Shown: one piece after another, positions 27,115 to 35,554 of the stretch
Position numbering within the stretch: position 1 is the stretch's first letter
How the letters are laid out: every line of letters starts with the position of its first letter
Assembly: GCA_910579295.1 (NCBI GenBank)
Contig: CAJTTC010000001.1
Coordinates: 1 to 64,000, forward strand
Direction: 5' to 3'
Length of the DNA stretch: 64,000 nucleotides
Origin: an uncultured Christensenella sp.
GTDB taxonomy: Bacteria; Bacillota_A; Clostridia; Christensenellales; Borkfalkiaceae
The notes under the pieces: generated by a model
The model's input: the letters and a program-made list of their open reading frames with translations, nothing else
Databases searched by the model: none
What the model was told of the DNA's origin: nothing
Program-made: the position numbers and the translations under genes

Positions 27115-28206
27115 TTATGTTTTTTTGCGTTTCTCGCCGAATTTGTTTATTATGAATATCCCGAGGCACACCAAAACTATGGCTATCAGCGTGTAAAAAC
27201 TCAAAAGCTGATCGCTCTCCGAAAGTATTATCGCCGAAAAGACCGCGCCGAAGAGGGGGTTAGTGCTCTTGTACACAGCCACTTTCGATACGGGGTTGTA
27301 CTTCAAAAGAAAGCCCTGCAAGGTGAACGCGCACGCCGAAAGAAACGCCAGATACAACAGCATAAACGCCGCGCCCACGCTTATCTGCGGTATTCTTCCG
27401 CCGAAGCTTAAACCTATTATAATGAGAACGGCGCCGCCTATCAGAAACTGATAACCGCACAGCGCGGTAGTGTTTTCGTGTCTTGAAAAAATCTTTACAA
27501 GCCCCGCCGCCATTGCCGAGGACAGCCCCGAGAGTATCAAAAAGCCCTCGCCCGTAAATTTAAACGTAAAGGTAAAGTCACCGCCTAAATTGATGAGTAT
27601 TACTCCCGCAAAGCCCAATACGCACCCCGCAAGCTTGATTAAGTTGAACTTTTCCGTGCGGAATATGAAGCACGCGCAGAGTATGGTAAAGAATACTCCC
27701 AGCCCGTTCAGTACCGAGGATTTGACTCCCGAGGTGTGCGCTAATCCGATATAGAAAAAGGTGTACTGCATTGCCGTCTGAAAGAGCGCTACAAGCAATA
27801 CCCGCCACATATTACGGGGTTTAGGCGCTAAAAACCCGCGCTTTTGTATACAGCCGAATACGATTACAAGCACGCCCGCAAGCGAAAATCTTACCCCCGC
27901 AAACAGCATAAGAGAGGCGGGGCTGTCGGCGTCTATGGCAAACAGCCTGTAACCGAGCTTGACGCACGGGAACGCGCTTCCCCAAAGTACGCAACAAAAA
28001 ATCGCGCAAAGGGCGACAACCAACGGCTTAGTGAAAAATTTTTCAGGCGCAAGCTTTGCCCTTATGCCGTCTAGCTCCTCAACGTCCGACGGCTGCAATT
28101 GCGCTTCGGTAGATTTCTCGGGCTGCTGCGCGCCGTTTTCGGCAATATCTCCGTTGTCGCCGTTTTCCTGCGTTTCGGCTAAATCTTCCTGAAAGTTTTC
28201 TTCCAT
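27115..28206 (-). CDS. EamA/DMT-family transporter with acidic N-terminal tail
   Basis: A 363-residue membrane protein of the drug/metabolite transporter superfamily, with two EamA repeats of five helices (about 62-205 and 215-355). WGSAFPCVKLGY, GLAHTSGVKSSVL and the ending ...GIFIINKFGEKRKKT are typical. The first ~60 residues form an unusual acidic, Gln/Glu-rich tail. The substrate is unknown. The ATG at 28206 has no RBS and lies seven bases after a -10 box, so it may be translated leaderless; upstream in-frame starts would precede that promoter. Confidence 0.85.
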   Translation of the reverse strand: MEENFQEDLAETQENGDNGDIAENGAQQPEKSTEAQLQPSDVEELDGIRAKLAPEKFFTKPLVVALCAIFCCVLWGSAFPCVKLGYRLFAIDADSPASLMLFAGVRFSLAGVLVIVFGCIQKRGFLAPKPRNMWRVLLVALFQTAMQYTFFYIGLAHTSGVKSSVLNGLGVFFTILCACFIFRTEKFNLIKLAGCVLGFAGVILINLGGDFTFTFKFTGEGFLILSGLSSAMAAGLVKIFSRHENTTALCGYQFLIGGAVLIIIGLSFGGRIPQISVGAAFMLLYLAFLSACAFTLQGFLLKYNPVSKVAVYKSTNPLFGAVFSAIILSESDQLLSFYTLIAIVLVCLGIFIINKFGEKRKKT

Positions 28207-28212
28207 AATTAT

Positions 28213-28241
28213 ATTATAGTCCGCCGCAACGCGATTTGCAA
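28213..28241 (-). promoter_or_regulatory. Promoter for the EamA transporter
   Basis: TTGCAA (28236-28241) and TATAAT (complement of 28213-28218), 17-base spacer. The last -10 base is six bases from the ATG, so transcription would start at or next to the start codon. Confidence 0.72.
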
Positions 28242-28247
28242 ACAAAA

Positions 28248-28279
28248 CCGCCCCTGCGTTTATAAAAACGCAAGGGCGG
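28248..28279 (-). terminator. Intrinsic terminator before the EamA promoter
   Basis: CCGCCC-TTGCGTTT stem (14-base arms with one mismatch) around a four-base loop, followed on the minus strand by TTTTGTTTG. It insulates the EamA gene from gpmI read-through. Confidence 0.78.
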
Positions 28280-28378
28280 ATAACGTTCATTTTTATACAG
28301 ACGGAGGAGTGGAGTATATAAATTCCGGAGATAATGAGCATTACATTCCGAAATCGTAATATGATAAATAAAATACAG

Positions 28379-28406
28379 CGGCGGCGGACTTATCAGTCCG
28401 CCGCCG
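28379..28406. terminator. Hairpin after gpmI
   Basis: Perfect 12-base arms CGGCGGCGGACT / AGTCCGCCGCCG with loop TATC, starting 19 bases after the gpmI stop. No strong U run, so termination may be partial; a second hairpin lies at 28248-28279. Nothing coding is seen in the ~218 bases between gpmI and the EamA gene. Confidence 0.7.
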
Positions 28407-28424
28407 TTAATGTTATAGGTAAAA

Positions 28425-29978
28425 TTATTTAATCAGACATTTGCCTGTCATTTCGGTGGGAACGGGCAAGCCCATAACCGTTAAAAGCGTGGGGGCAAGG
28501 TCCGCAAGAATGCCGTCCTTGCGTAGTTCAACTTTCTTGTACTTTTCCGAAACAAGCACTACGGGTACGGGGTTGGTGGTGTGCGCGGTGAAAGGCGAGC
28601 CGTCGTCGCCCAGAAGTTTGTCCGCGTTTCCGTGGTCGGCGGTAAGAAGAGCCGAGCCTCCCATAGACAGTATCTTGTCCAATACTTTTTTAACGCATTC
28701 GTCAACAGTGCCGACAGCCTTTACCGCGGCGGGTATTACGGCGGTATGCCCTACCATATCGCAGTTTGCAAAATTGAGAATAACCACGTCGAACTTGCCG
28801 CTGTCTAACTCCTCGATTACCTTATCGGTAACAAGATAAGCGCTCATTTCGGGTTGCAGGTCGTATGTGGCAACCTTGGGCGAGGGGATAAGGTCGCGCT
28901 GTTCGCCCTCGTTGGGAGCTTCCACGCCGCCGTTGAAGAAGAACGTTACGTGCGCATATTTCTCGGTCTCGGCAATTCTCAGCTGAGTTTTGCCCATTTT
29001 TGCAAGATATTCGCCCAAAGTGTTGTCAAGCGAGGTCTTGGGGAAAGCTATGTCCAATCCCTCGAACAGAGCGTCGTATACGGTAAAGCAGACGTATACG
29101 GGCTGTAAATATCCCGTCTTTCTCTCGAACGCCGTTCCCTTGGGCACGGTAAATTGTTTTTGAGATACTGCGCGGGTTATCTGTCTTGCTCTGTCGGGGC
29201 GGAAGTTAAAGCAGATAACGCTGTCGCCCTGTTCTATCAAGCCTATGGGACTGCCGTTCTCGTATACGTTAACGGGCTTGATAAATTCGTCCGTATCGCC
29301 CGCCGCATAGCTGTCCTCAACGGCGGTTGCAGGGTCGGCGCAGGGAGCGCCCGTGCCGAGGGTGAGCATATCGTACGCCTTTTCTATTCTGTCCCAGTTG
29401 TTGTCGCGGTCCATAGCGTAGTATCTGCCCGCCACGGTTGCAATCTTGCCGTAGTTCAGAATTTTCATTTCAGCCTGCAAGCCGCGTATAAAGTTTACGC
29501 CCGAAGTGGGGGGGACGTCTCTGCCGTCCATAAAGCAGTGAACGTAGCATTCCTTAACGCCCCTGTTCTTAGCCATTTTAAGCAGGGCGTAGAGGTGGGT
29601 TATGTGACTGTGCACGCCGCCGTCCGACAGCAGTCCGTAAAGGTGAAGCTTCTTTCCGTTGTTTACGGCGTTGTCCATTGCCTTAATAAGCGCGGGATTG
29701 GTGAAAAAGTCGCCGTCCGTAATAGCCTTGGTAATTTTCGTGAGATCCTGATAGACGATGCGCCCCGCGCCCATATTCAGGTGTCCGACCTCGCTGTTGC
29801 CCATCTGTCCTTCGGGCAGACCGACGCTCATTCCGCTTGCGCCGAGAGTGGCGGAAGGGTAGTTTTTTATAAGTTCGTTTACGTTTTTACTGCCGTTGAT
29901 TGAAATGGCGTTGCCGTCGCCTGCGGGGGCTAATCCGTAGCCGTCCATAATAATTATAGCATAAGGCGTCTTTTTCAT
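28425..29978 (-). CDS. gpmI: 2,3-bisphosphoglycerate-independent phosphoglycerate mutase
   Basis: Interconverts 3- and 2-phosphoglycerate in glycolysis using two Mn ions. The 517-residue enzyme has the metal site MDGYG at 11-15 and the phosphorylated serine S62 in GNSEVGHLNMGAGR. HCFMDGRDVPP, NFRPDRARQ and TADHGNAD complete the metal and substrate sites. Normal length. Transcribed alone from 30008-30036. Confidence 0.97.
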   Translation of the reverse strand: MKKTPYAIIIMDGYGLAPAGDGNAISINGSKNVNELIKNYPSATLGASGMSVGLPEGQMGNSEVGHLNMGAGRIVYQDLTKITKAITDGDFFTNPALIKAMDNAVNNGKKLHLYGLLSDGGVHSHITHLYALLKMAKNRGVKECYVHCFMDGRDVPPTSGVNFIRGLQAEMKILNYGKIATVAGRYYAMDRDNNWDRIEKAYDMLTLGTGAPCADPATAVEDSYAAGDTDEFIKPVNVYENGSPIGLIEQGDSVICFNFRPDRARQITRAVSQKQFTVPKGTAFERKTGYLQPVYVCFTVYDALFEGLDIAFPKTSLDNTLGEYLAKMGKTQLRIAETEKYAHVTFFFNGGVEAPNEGEQRDLIPSPKVATYDLQPEMSAYLVTDKVIEELDSGKFDVVILNFANCDMVGHTAVIPAAVKAVGTVDECVKKVLDKILSMGGSALLTADHGNADKLLGDDGSPFTAHTTNPVPVVLVSEKYKKVELRKDGILADLAPTLLTVMGLPVPTEMTGKCLIK

Positions 29979-30007
29979 ATAAAATTCCTCTTTGATTTTT
30001 TTCTTAT

Positions 30008-30036
30008 ATTATAACCTTATATTTTATAAATGGCAA
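30008..30036 (-). promoter_or_regulatory. gpmI: Promoter for gpmI
   Basis: TTGCCA (complement of 30031-30036), 17 bases, TATAAT (complement of 30008-30013). RBS GAGGAA precedes the gene. Confidence 0.82.
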
Positions 30037-30112
30037 GCAAAAATAAAATAGGAGCGGCAGACTTTGCAATACAGCTTTGCGGCGGCGGTCGTTTTATAAG
30101 CTGTCAGGGAAA

Positions 30113-30880
30113 TTAAAAACCCATATCCGCCAGCTCTTTGCAAATGGCGCAATAAAACGAATAAATGAGCTCCTTTTTCTTTTTCGGCACCATAAAATCA
30201 ACGATTTGACTGTGGGAAACGGAATCGGATAAGCAATTTCCGCGGTATAGTTCAAACACCGAGGAATCAATCGGCACAAGTCCGTCCGTAGCACCGTTTT
30301 GAATGCGCCGCGAAAAGACAAGCGGAATACCCATCACAAAATCGTCTTTTACGCTTTTCATCGTGGAAGAATAGCTTTGGCAATAGACTTTATCGGAAAA
30401 GGGGTAGGGGTCTACATCGTTATGCAGCTGCAATTCTTTACAAACGTTGTAAGCGTCCGGATGCTTATCTCCGAAAATCCGATACCAGAAGTTGACCCAA
30501 AATGCAACGGTTTTCAGGATACACTTCGGATATTTCATAATTCTGCTGGCTACGGGGGATCCGAAATGCGGCGTGCACAGTGTGGTTAAAGAGGCGATTT
30601 TGTCTTCCATACCGAGCGCGCTGATCAAATATTTACAGTCAAGCCCGCCTTTGGAGTGGGCGATTATGTTTATTTTATCTGTATTCTCCCGCGCTAAAAT
30701 ATCTTCGATCTGCGTCTGCAACTGTTTTGCGTTGTTTTCAACCGTACCAAATCCGTCGTGCTTGCCGATAAAAACGCAGTAACCCTTCGCCTGTAACCTC
30801 TTTCCGATCTTTCCGAAAGCGTGAAAAAATTTACTCTCTTTCAAAACAATTCCGTGAACGAGTAAAATCGGGTATTTCAT
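30113..30880 (-). CDS. Alpha/beta hydrolase (lipase/esterase-like)
   Basis: A 255-residue serine hydrolase. It starts with YPILLVHGI (oxyanion-hole HG), and the nucleophile elbow is S76 in AHSKGGLD. The later DGLVP and the HSQIV segment supply the likely acid and histidine. This arrangement fits bacterial triacylglycerol lipases and related PGAP1-like esterases; the substrate is unknown. Start 30880 is chosen because MKYPILLVHG begins the fold and GGAG lies 12 bases before it; a start 31 codons upstream would add an unsupported hydrophobic leader. Confidence 0.8.
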   Translation of the reverse strand: MKYPILLVHGIVLKESKFFHAFGKIGKRLQAKGYCVFIGKHDGFGTVENNAKQLQTQIEDILARENTDKINIIAHSKGGLDCKYLISALGMEDKIASLTTLCTPHFGSPVASRIMKYPKCILKTVAFWVNFWYRIFGDKHPDAYNVCKELQLHNDVDPYPFSDKVYCQSYSSTMKSVKDDFVMGIPLVFSRRIQNGATDGLVPIDSSVFELYRGNCLSDSVSHSQIVDFMVPKKKKELIYSFYCAICKELADMGF

Positions 30881-30914
30881 ATTCAAAGTTAATCTCCGTT
30901 TTATTCCTTTTACT

Positions 30915-30943
30915 ATTATAACACAAAACGTGATAAACAACAA
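30915..30943 (-). promoter_or_regulatory. Promoter for the alpha/beta hydrolase
   Basis: TTGTTG (complement of 30938-30943), 17 bases, TATAAT (complement of 30915-30920). Confidence 0.65.
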
Positions 30944-31062
30944 TTGAAAAATCAAAAAAAGCGGACAGAACAACTTGTTGCTCTGTCGGCGGAAGCCTCG
31001 GATTATACGCCAAAACAGCCCGAACGTCTTTTAACGGTAAAGAAGTTCAAGCTGTTAAGAGT

Positions 31063-31145
31063 TGGTGCCGCCGACAGGGGTTGAACCTGCACCCTCGCGG
31101 ACAGGATTCTAAGTCCTGCGCGTCTGCCAATTCCGCCACGGCGGC
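31063..31145 (-). tRNA. tRNA-Leu (anticodon UAG)
   Basis: The minus strand folds as a class II tRNA: acceptor GCCGCCG / CGGCGGC, D arm GGCGGAATTGGCAGAC, anticodon arm CAGGA-CTTAGAA-TCCTG with anticodon TAG, a variable arm TCCGCGAGGGTG, T arm GGTTCAACCCC, discriminator A and an encoded CCA (complement of 31063-31065). It reads CUA-type Leu codons. It is the last clear host gene before the phage-like region. Confidence 0.95.
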
Positions 31146-31177
31146 ACGTTTCGATATACAGTGCGTTGACTTAGATA

Positions 31178-31206
31178 ATTTTAAAATAAAAATTGCAAAA
31201 AGTCAA
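31178..31206 (-). promoter_or_regulatory. Promoter for tRNA-Leu
   Basis: TTGACT (complement of 31201-31206), 17 bases, TAAAAT (complement of 31178-31183). Confidence 0.7.
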
Positions 31207-31266
31207 TGTAAAAGACTTTAAAAAAGAAAAAAGCGGTGATAAAATTGAATACGCAGGGAGGTCTGT

Positions 31267-31527
31267 ATGATACATTCAATGGGCGGCGGCGTTATCCACG
31301 AATACGATAAACTCATTTACGTCTTTGTTTTACAGGAGGACGGGCTTGACAAGGGTGCGAAGAGGTGGTATATATCGCCCTTTTCGAAAATCGCCGTCGG
31401 CGACAGGGTGGAAATTCCCGTAGGCGGCAGAACAAACACGGGCAGTGTGTTGCGCGTGGAAAACGTGACTGCTCAGACTGCGCCGTTTCCCGTCAACCGC
31501 ACGCGCGAAATAGAACGCATTTTATAA
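31267..31527 (+). CDS. Small beta-rich protein of unknown function
   Basis: An 86-residue protein: Tyr/Val-rich first half (YDKLIYVFVLQEDG), then GDRVEIPVGGRTNTGSVLRVENV and a final NRTREIERIL. The G-D-x-VEVPVG ... G-x-V pattern recalls small SH3/OB-like barrels such as the N-terminal DNA-binding domain of PriA, but I cannot name a family. RBS GGGAGG. It lies just inside the host side of the phage boundary; either origin is possible. Confidence 0.7.
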   Translation: MIHSMGGGVIHEYDKLIYVFVLQEDGLDKGAKRWYISPFSKIAVGDRVEIPVGGRTNTGSVLRVENVTAQTAPFPVNRTREIERIL

Positions 31528-31610
31528 ATACGTCAAGCCGTTTTATCAATTGTTATACTACAATAGACTTCGCAGATAAGGCGAGTCGATAATCTTTGAA
31601 ATCCTTAAAT

Positions 31611-31642
31611 GGACTTACCTTAGCTGGTAAGTCTATTTTTTT
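31611..31642 (+). terminator. Leader terminator before the phage early operon
   Basis: Stem GGACTTACC / GGTAAGTCT with loop TTAGCT, then ATTTTTTTATTTT. It lies 21 bases before the first phage gene, so it is either the end of a host transcript or an attenuator controlling early phage expression. Confidence 0.75.
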
Positions 31643-31662
31643 ATTTTCAAAAGGAGGACAGT

Positions 31663-31857
31663 ATGACAGAGAAAACGATTGCAACAAAGAAACTCAACGC
31701 AAAAGACAGGATTTGCGTCAGTGCCTATGTAACGAGAGATATGCACGGTAAGATTTCTCAGATTGCCAAAAGCAGGGAGCTGGGAATAAGCGACATCGTG
31801 CGTGAGGCTGTGCGTGAGTACCTTGCAAAGCAAGAGGCTCTGAAAGCGGAGGCGTAG
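31663..31857 (+). CDS. Ribbon-helix-helix (CopG/Arc-like) protein
   Basis: A 64-residue protein with DRICVSAYVTRDMHGKISQIAKSRELGISDIVREAVREYLAKQ: a beta strand, then two helices with the S-D-I-V-R-E-A-V-x-x-Y-L ending of RHH DNA-binding proteins. A probable phage regulator of the early operon. RBS AAAGGAGG. It is followed 3 bases later by the next gene. Confidence 0.75.
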   Translation: MTEKTIATKKLNAKDRICVSAYVTRDMHGKISQIAKSRELGISDIVREAVREYLAKQEALKAEA

Positions 31858-31860
31858 GAG

Positions 31861-32226
31861 ATGGACACGAAAACGGTCAAACAAATCAATCAAATAGACG
31901 CTAAGCGGCAGCTTTGCTTACCGCTCACTGCTGAGGAGGAGGCTCTGTTTGAACTTTACGGCATACCTCGCATAATGCAGGTGCAGCCTGCCTCAACCAG
32001 AGATAGGTTGGACGAGGTAAAGAAAAAAGCGGTATTCGTTGAGTATTATCTTTCTCCGCTTTTGAGGGCGGCAGACCTCAGCATTACGGACGCAAAATAT
32101 AACTTTTACCCTGAGACTAACGAGGAGATTGTAACGGTAACATACAAAAACAACTTTACTCGTAATGTCTATGTTACGGCGGATTCGTTCAGGGCGATTA
32201 TTACCGATGTTATGGCGCAGGTTTAG
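31861..32226 (+). CDS. Phage protein of unknown function
   Basis: A 121-residue protein not recognised. The first half is helical with IDAKRQLCLPLTAEEEALF; the second half is beta-rich (YNFYPETNEEIVTVTYKNNFTRNVYVTADS). No catalytic motif or membrane segment. GGAG overlaps the end of the RHH gene. Confidence 0.75.
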   Translation: MDTKTVKQINQIDAKRQLCLPLTAEEEALFELYGIPRIMQVQPASTRDRLDEVKKKAVFVEYYLSPLLRAADLSITDAKYNFYPETNEEIVTVTYKNNFTRNVYVTADSFRAIITDVMAQV

Positions 32227-32240
32227 CGCAGGAGGAAACT

Positions 32241-32693
32241 ATGAATTTTATTTACGACGATGGCGGCAGAGAGGCGGCAGGCTTTAAGGGCAAGACAGGA
32301 GACTGCGCTTGCAGGGCAATAGCTATTGCAACGCAAATGCCCTACAAAGAGGTTTATGACCTCATTAACGAATACGGCAAAGCGGAACGTGCAAATCGCA
32401 AGTCTCGCCGTGGGAATACCCACAACGGGCATAGGTCAGACGCTCGGACGGGCGTTTACGCCGATACAATGCGTAAAATTATGGAACGGCTGGGCTGGAA
32501 ATGGCACCCGACAATGGCAATCGGAAAGGGTTGTACGGTACATCTGCGTAAAGACGAATTGCCGAGCGGACGAATTGTTTGCAATGTTAGTCGTCATTTC
32601 GTTGCCGTAATAGACGGTGTTGTTCACGATACATACGACAGTACACGAGACGGAAATCGTTGTGTGTACGGATATTATTCAAAAGCAAATTAG
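32241..32693 (+). CDS. Putative papain/C39-like cysteine protease-fold phage protein
   Basis: A 150-residue protein. GDCACRAIAIATQMPY places C22 at the start of a helix, and SRHFVAVIDGVVHDTYD places H119 and acidic residues D125/D130/D133 later: the Cys-helix then His-strand-Asp layout of papain-like or C39-like folds. Early phage proteins with this pattern are common and mostly uncharacterised. Catalysis is inferred, not shown. RBS AGGAGG. Confidence 0.65.
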   Translation: MNFIYDDGGREAAGFKGKTGDCACRAIAIATQMPYKEVYDLINEYGKAERANRKSRRGNTHNGHRSDARTGVYADTMRKIMERLGWKWHPTMAIGKGCTVHLRKDELPSGRIVCNVSRHFVAVIDGVVHDTYDSTRDGNRCVYGYYSKAN

Positions 32694-32704
32694 GAGGTGC
32701 AGAT

Positions 32705-32998
32705 ATGCAAAAGTTTGTCGAACTGAAAAAGGTTGTCTATGCGGAGCTCGTCGAGAACGAGCAGGCACGACGCAACGATATGGAGCTGTTGCTGGGCGTT
32801 TTCAAACGCTTGGGTATCGACACTCGTAAATCGTTTGCAGAGTTGGCAAATAGCGGTAAGCTCAGACAGATGGAGAGCATTACCCGTTGTCGCCGCAAAT
32901 TACAGCAGGAATATCCCGAATTGCGGATAGAGCCCGTTGCAAAGCTCAGGAACGAGCGACAGCAGGTATTCAAAGACTTTGCGAAAGTAAAGGCATAA
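32705..32998 (+). CDS. Small helical phage protein
   Basis: A 97-residue mostly helical, basic protein (FVELKKVVYAELVEN ... RCRRKLQQEYPELRIEPVAKLRNERQQVFKDF). No family recognised. The start ATG at 32705 follows GGAGGTGCAGAT; an upstream in-frame start would overlap the previous gene by 34 bases. Its position before the exonuclease suggests an early DNA-metabolism or regulatory role. Confidence 0.7.
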   Translation: MQKFVELKKVVYAELVENEQARRNDMELLLGVFKRLGIDTRKSFAELANSGKLRQMESITRCRRKLQQEYPELRIEPVAKLRNERQQVFKDFAKVKA

Positions 32999-33008
32999 GG
33001 CGGCTGTT

Positions 33009-33677
33009 ATGAGCTACGAGGTTATCAAGCTGAGGCATAACTCTCCTGAGTGGTTGGCTTTCCGCAAAACGGGCATAGGGGCAAGCGAGGCGGCGGCTGT
33101 GTTGGGTTATTCAAACACGACATCAAATGTTGACCTCTGGGAGCAAAAGGTGGGGCTGCAAGAGCCGAAAAACCTTGACGACTTGGAGAGAGTGCAGTAC
33201 GGCTTAAAAGCAGAAAAATACCGTGTAGGACTGTTTGCGTTGCAATACGCCGACAGATACAAGGTAAAGGTCAACAAGACGGTTGTTTACCGAAAGGACG
33301 GTTTTCAGTTTGCAAGTTTAGACGGCGAACTTACCGAAAAACCAAGTAAGCTGCTCGGCGTGTACGAGGGTAAAACCGTTGTAATTGATTCGGTGCAGGC
33401 GTGGGAACATTGGAGAGGGCAAATCCCTCAAAACTACTATATTCAAAACTTACACCAAATGCTGGTAACGAGGCGTAAGTTTGTAATTCTGGACGCTGAG
33501 TTTCGCTGGACGGAAAGAGACGAGGACGCTCAGGTAAAGACGGAGACAAAAAGATATTTGATATTGCAAAGCCCTGAGGTGCTTGCGGATATGAAATATC
33601 TGGACGAGGCAGAGCACGAATTTTGGGGCTATGTAAAGCGCAAAGAGCGTCCTGCACGGTTACTCCCTCAAATCTAA
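33009..33677 (+). CDS. YqaJ-type phage exonuclease
   Basis: Lambda-exonuclease-fold nuclease that chews 5' ends to give single strands for RecT annealing. In the 222 residues, W15 and TGIGASEAAAVLG (21-33) form the N-terminal motif. The catalytic set is D105 (SLDGE), E120 and K122 (YEGKT, in place of the usual E-x-K) and Q146 (YYIQNLHQM). It is followed by DUF1351 and recT, the standard phage recombination trio. Confidence 0.92.
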   Translation: MSYEVIKLRHNSPEWLAFRKTGIGASEAAAVLGYSNTTSNVDLWEQKVGLQEPKNLDDLERVQYGLKAEKYRVGLFALQYADRYKVKVNKTVVYRKDGFQFASLDGELTEKPSKLLGVYEGKTVVIDSVQAWEHWRGQIPQNYYIQNLHQMLVTRRKFVILDAEFRWTERDEDAQVKTETKRYLILQSPEVLADMKYLDEAEHEFWGYVKRKERPARLLPQI

Positions 33678-33706
33678 GAAATCAATTAAAATCGGAGGAT
33701 ATTTTT

Positions 33707-34528
33707 ATGGCAAACGAATTAACACTAAGGCTGGAAACACCTATTGAAAAATTGGTGCCTGCTATGATTGCGTTTAACAACGCAGAGCTGATGGAGGGCG
33801 TTAAGGCAAGGCTCGTTGCCTATCAGGGCAAGACCTACGACGCAGAATCCATCAATGAGGCGAGAGGAGACCGCTCTACGCTTAACAAATTCTCGAAAGC
33901 TCTCAACGACGAGCGTCTGAGGATTAAGAAAATTTATACTATGCCGTTAGACAAATTCACGAAAGAGATTAACGAGGTTATTGCTGTCGTGGATTCGTGT
34001 ACGGCGGAAATCGACGCACAGATAAAGGCGTGGGAGAACGGCTGCAAAGAGCGTAAACTTGCGGAAATTAAGGCGTATTTTGCAGAGGTTTTTCCTGCCG
34101 AGCTCAGTGCGTTTATTTCTTACGAAAAAATCCATCAAAACGAGTGGCTTAACACCAGCAAGAGTATGGCGGCGATTAAAAAAGAGATTAACGCTACCAT
34201 CGAGAAAATCAAGACGGAGCTTGCTACCATCGAGGCGTTGGGCGGCGATACGGTTGCTATCAAGCAGAAATACTTTGAGGATTTAAGCCTCGCAAACGCT
34301 ATCACGGAGCATAAGCGCATAGAGGCTGAAAAACAGCGCATAGCGGCTCAGGAGGCGGCGGTGGCGCAACAGGCGGAGATTAAGAGCGAGGCACCTGCGC
34401 CCGTTCCTGAGCCTGTGGCAGAGGAAAAGACTTATACGCTCGCCTTTAAGGTAATAGGTACGGCGGCGCAGCTCAACGCCCTTAAAGCGTTTATGTCGGA
34501 AAACAAAATCAAATTTGAAAGAGCCTAA
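33707..34528 (+). CDS. DUF1351 protein, partner of phage recombination genes
   Basis: A 273-residue protein with a long central coiled coil (about 60-220) and a Pro/Glu-rich linker near 240, the layout of DUF1351. Such proteins sit between YqaJ and RecT in many Bacillota phages; the biochemical role is not known. RBS CGGAGG fixes the start at 33707; the longer frame would overlap the exonuclease gene. Confidence 0.85.
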   Translation: MANELTLRLETPIEKLVPAMIAFNNAELMEGVKARLVAYQGKTYDAESINEARGDRSTLNKFSKALNDERLRIKKIYTMPLDKFTKEINEVIAVVDSCTAEIDAQIKAWENGCKERKLAEIKAYFAEVFPAELSAFISYEKIHQNEWLNTSKSMAAIKKEINATIEKIKTELATIEALGGDTVAIKQKYFEDLSLANAITEHKRIEAEKQRIAAQEAAVAQQAEIKSEAPAPVPEPVAEEKTYTLAFKVIGTAAQLNALKAFMSENKIKFERA

Positions 34529-34543
34529 CAGGAGGATATAAAA

Positions 34544-35554
34544 ATGGCTGTCAAAAATTCTTTACAAAAAGCAAATAACGAACAGGGCGGAAAGCTCACT
34601 ATTTCGGGGTATCTCGGACAGGAGAAAATCAAGACTTGGATTAACGGTATGATAGGCACGGAAAAAGAGGCGCAAAAATTCATTTCGTCCATCATTTCCG
34701 CTGTATCTACTACACCTGCATTACAGGGTACACAGGAAAAGCCTACCGATATGAACACCATCGTATCTGCCGCACTGTTGGCAAACGCTCTGGATTTGAG
34801 CTTGTCGCCTCAGCTCGGTTTGGCTTATATGGTACCGTTTGAGGACAATAAGAGAGGGCGCACGGTTGCTACATTTATTCTCGGATATAAGGGCTATATA
34901 CAGCTTGCAATCCGTTCGGGTAAGTACAGAAAAATCAATGTAATTGCCATCAAAGAGGGCGAGTTTGTAAGCTACAATCCGCTCACGGAGGAATTGGTAG
35001 TAAACCTCATTTCCGACGACGAGGAAAGAGAAAAGGCGGCGACTGTCGGCTACTATGCTTGTTTTGAGCTCGTCAACGGATTTACTAAGAGCCTGTATTG
35101 GAGCAAGAAAAAAATGCTCCTCCACGCCGATAAATATTCTAAGGCGTTCAGCGTTGAGGCAAAGAAAGGTAAAAGCCCTATGTACGACAGAGTGTCTTAC
35201 GCCGATTTTGAGGCAGGGAAAGTGCCTGAGGCGGAGATGTGGAAATACAGCTCATTCTGGTACAAAGATTTCGACGGTATGGCGTTCAAAACTATGCTCA
35301 GGCAGCTCATTTCTAAGTGGGGCATTATGTCGATTGATATGAGAGACGCATTTGAGAAAGACGGCTCAGAGATATACGAGGCAAACGAGTTTGACGAGCA
35401 CAAAACCGCTATCAGAAACGAGATTGTGCAGGAAATGGCAGGTAAGGGCAGTCCTGAGCAGTTTAACGAGGACGAATTTTTTGCAGACGACGACGGCGTT
35501 ATAAATGTACCACCTGAGAGCGTAGAGGACGACGGAGGCGATAATGTGGATTGA
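34544..35554 (+). CDS. recT: RecT single-strand annealing protein
   Basis: Binds ssDNA and anneals homologous strands in phage recombination. The 336 residues carry the RecT core: LSPQLGLAYMVPF, FILGYKGYIQLAIRSGKY, and DFDGMAFKTMLRQLISKWG. A Glu/Asp-rich tail (from about 300) ends the protein, typical of RecT. Works with the YqaJ exonuclease upstream. The last 11 bases overlap rusA. Confidence 0.95.
   Translation: MAVKNSLQKANNEQGGKLTISGYLGQEKIKTWINGMIGTEKEAQKFISSIISAVSTTPALQGTQEKPTDMNTIVSAALLANALDLSLSPQLGLAYMVPFEDNKRGRTVATFILGYKGYIQLAIRSGKYRKINVIAIKEGEFVSYNPLTEELVVNLISDDEEREKAATVGYYACFELVNGFTKSLYWSKKKMLLHADKYSKAFSVEAKKGKSPMYDRVSYADFEAGKVPEAEMWKYSSFWYKDFDGMAFKTMLRQLISKWGIMSIDMRDAFEKDGSEIYEANEFDEHKTAIRNEIVQEMAGKGSPEQFNEDEFFADDDGVINVPPESVEDDGGDNVD

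Noticed and set aside
31063..31145. tRNA-Leu as the phage attachment site
   Set aside because: The phage lies on the 5' side of the tRNA, while tRNA-targeting integrases use the 3' end, and no repeat of tRNA sequence is seen near 31.56 kb.
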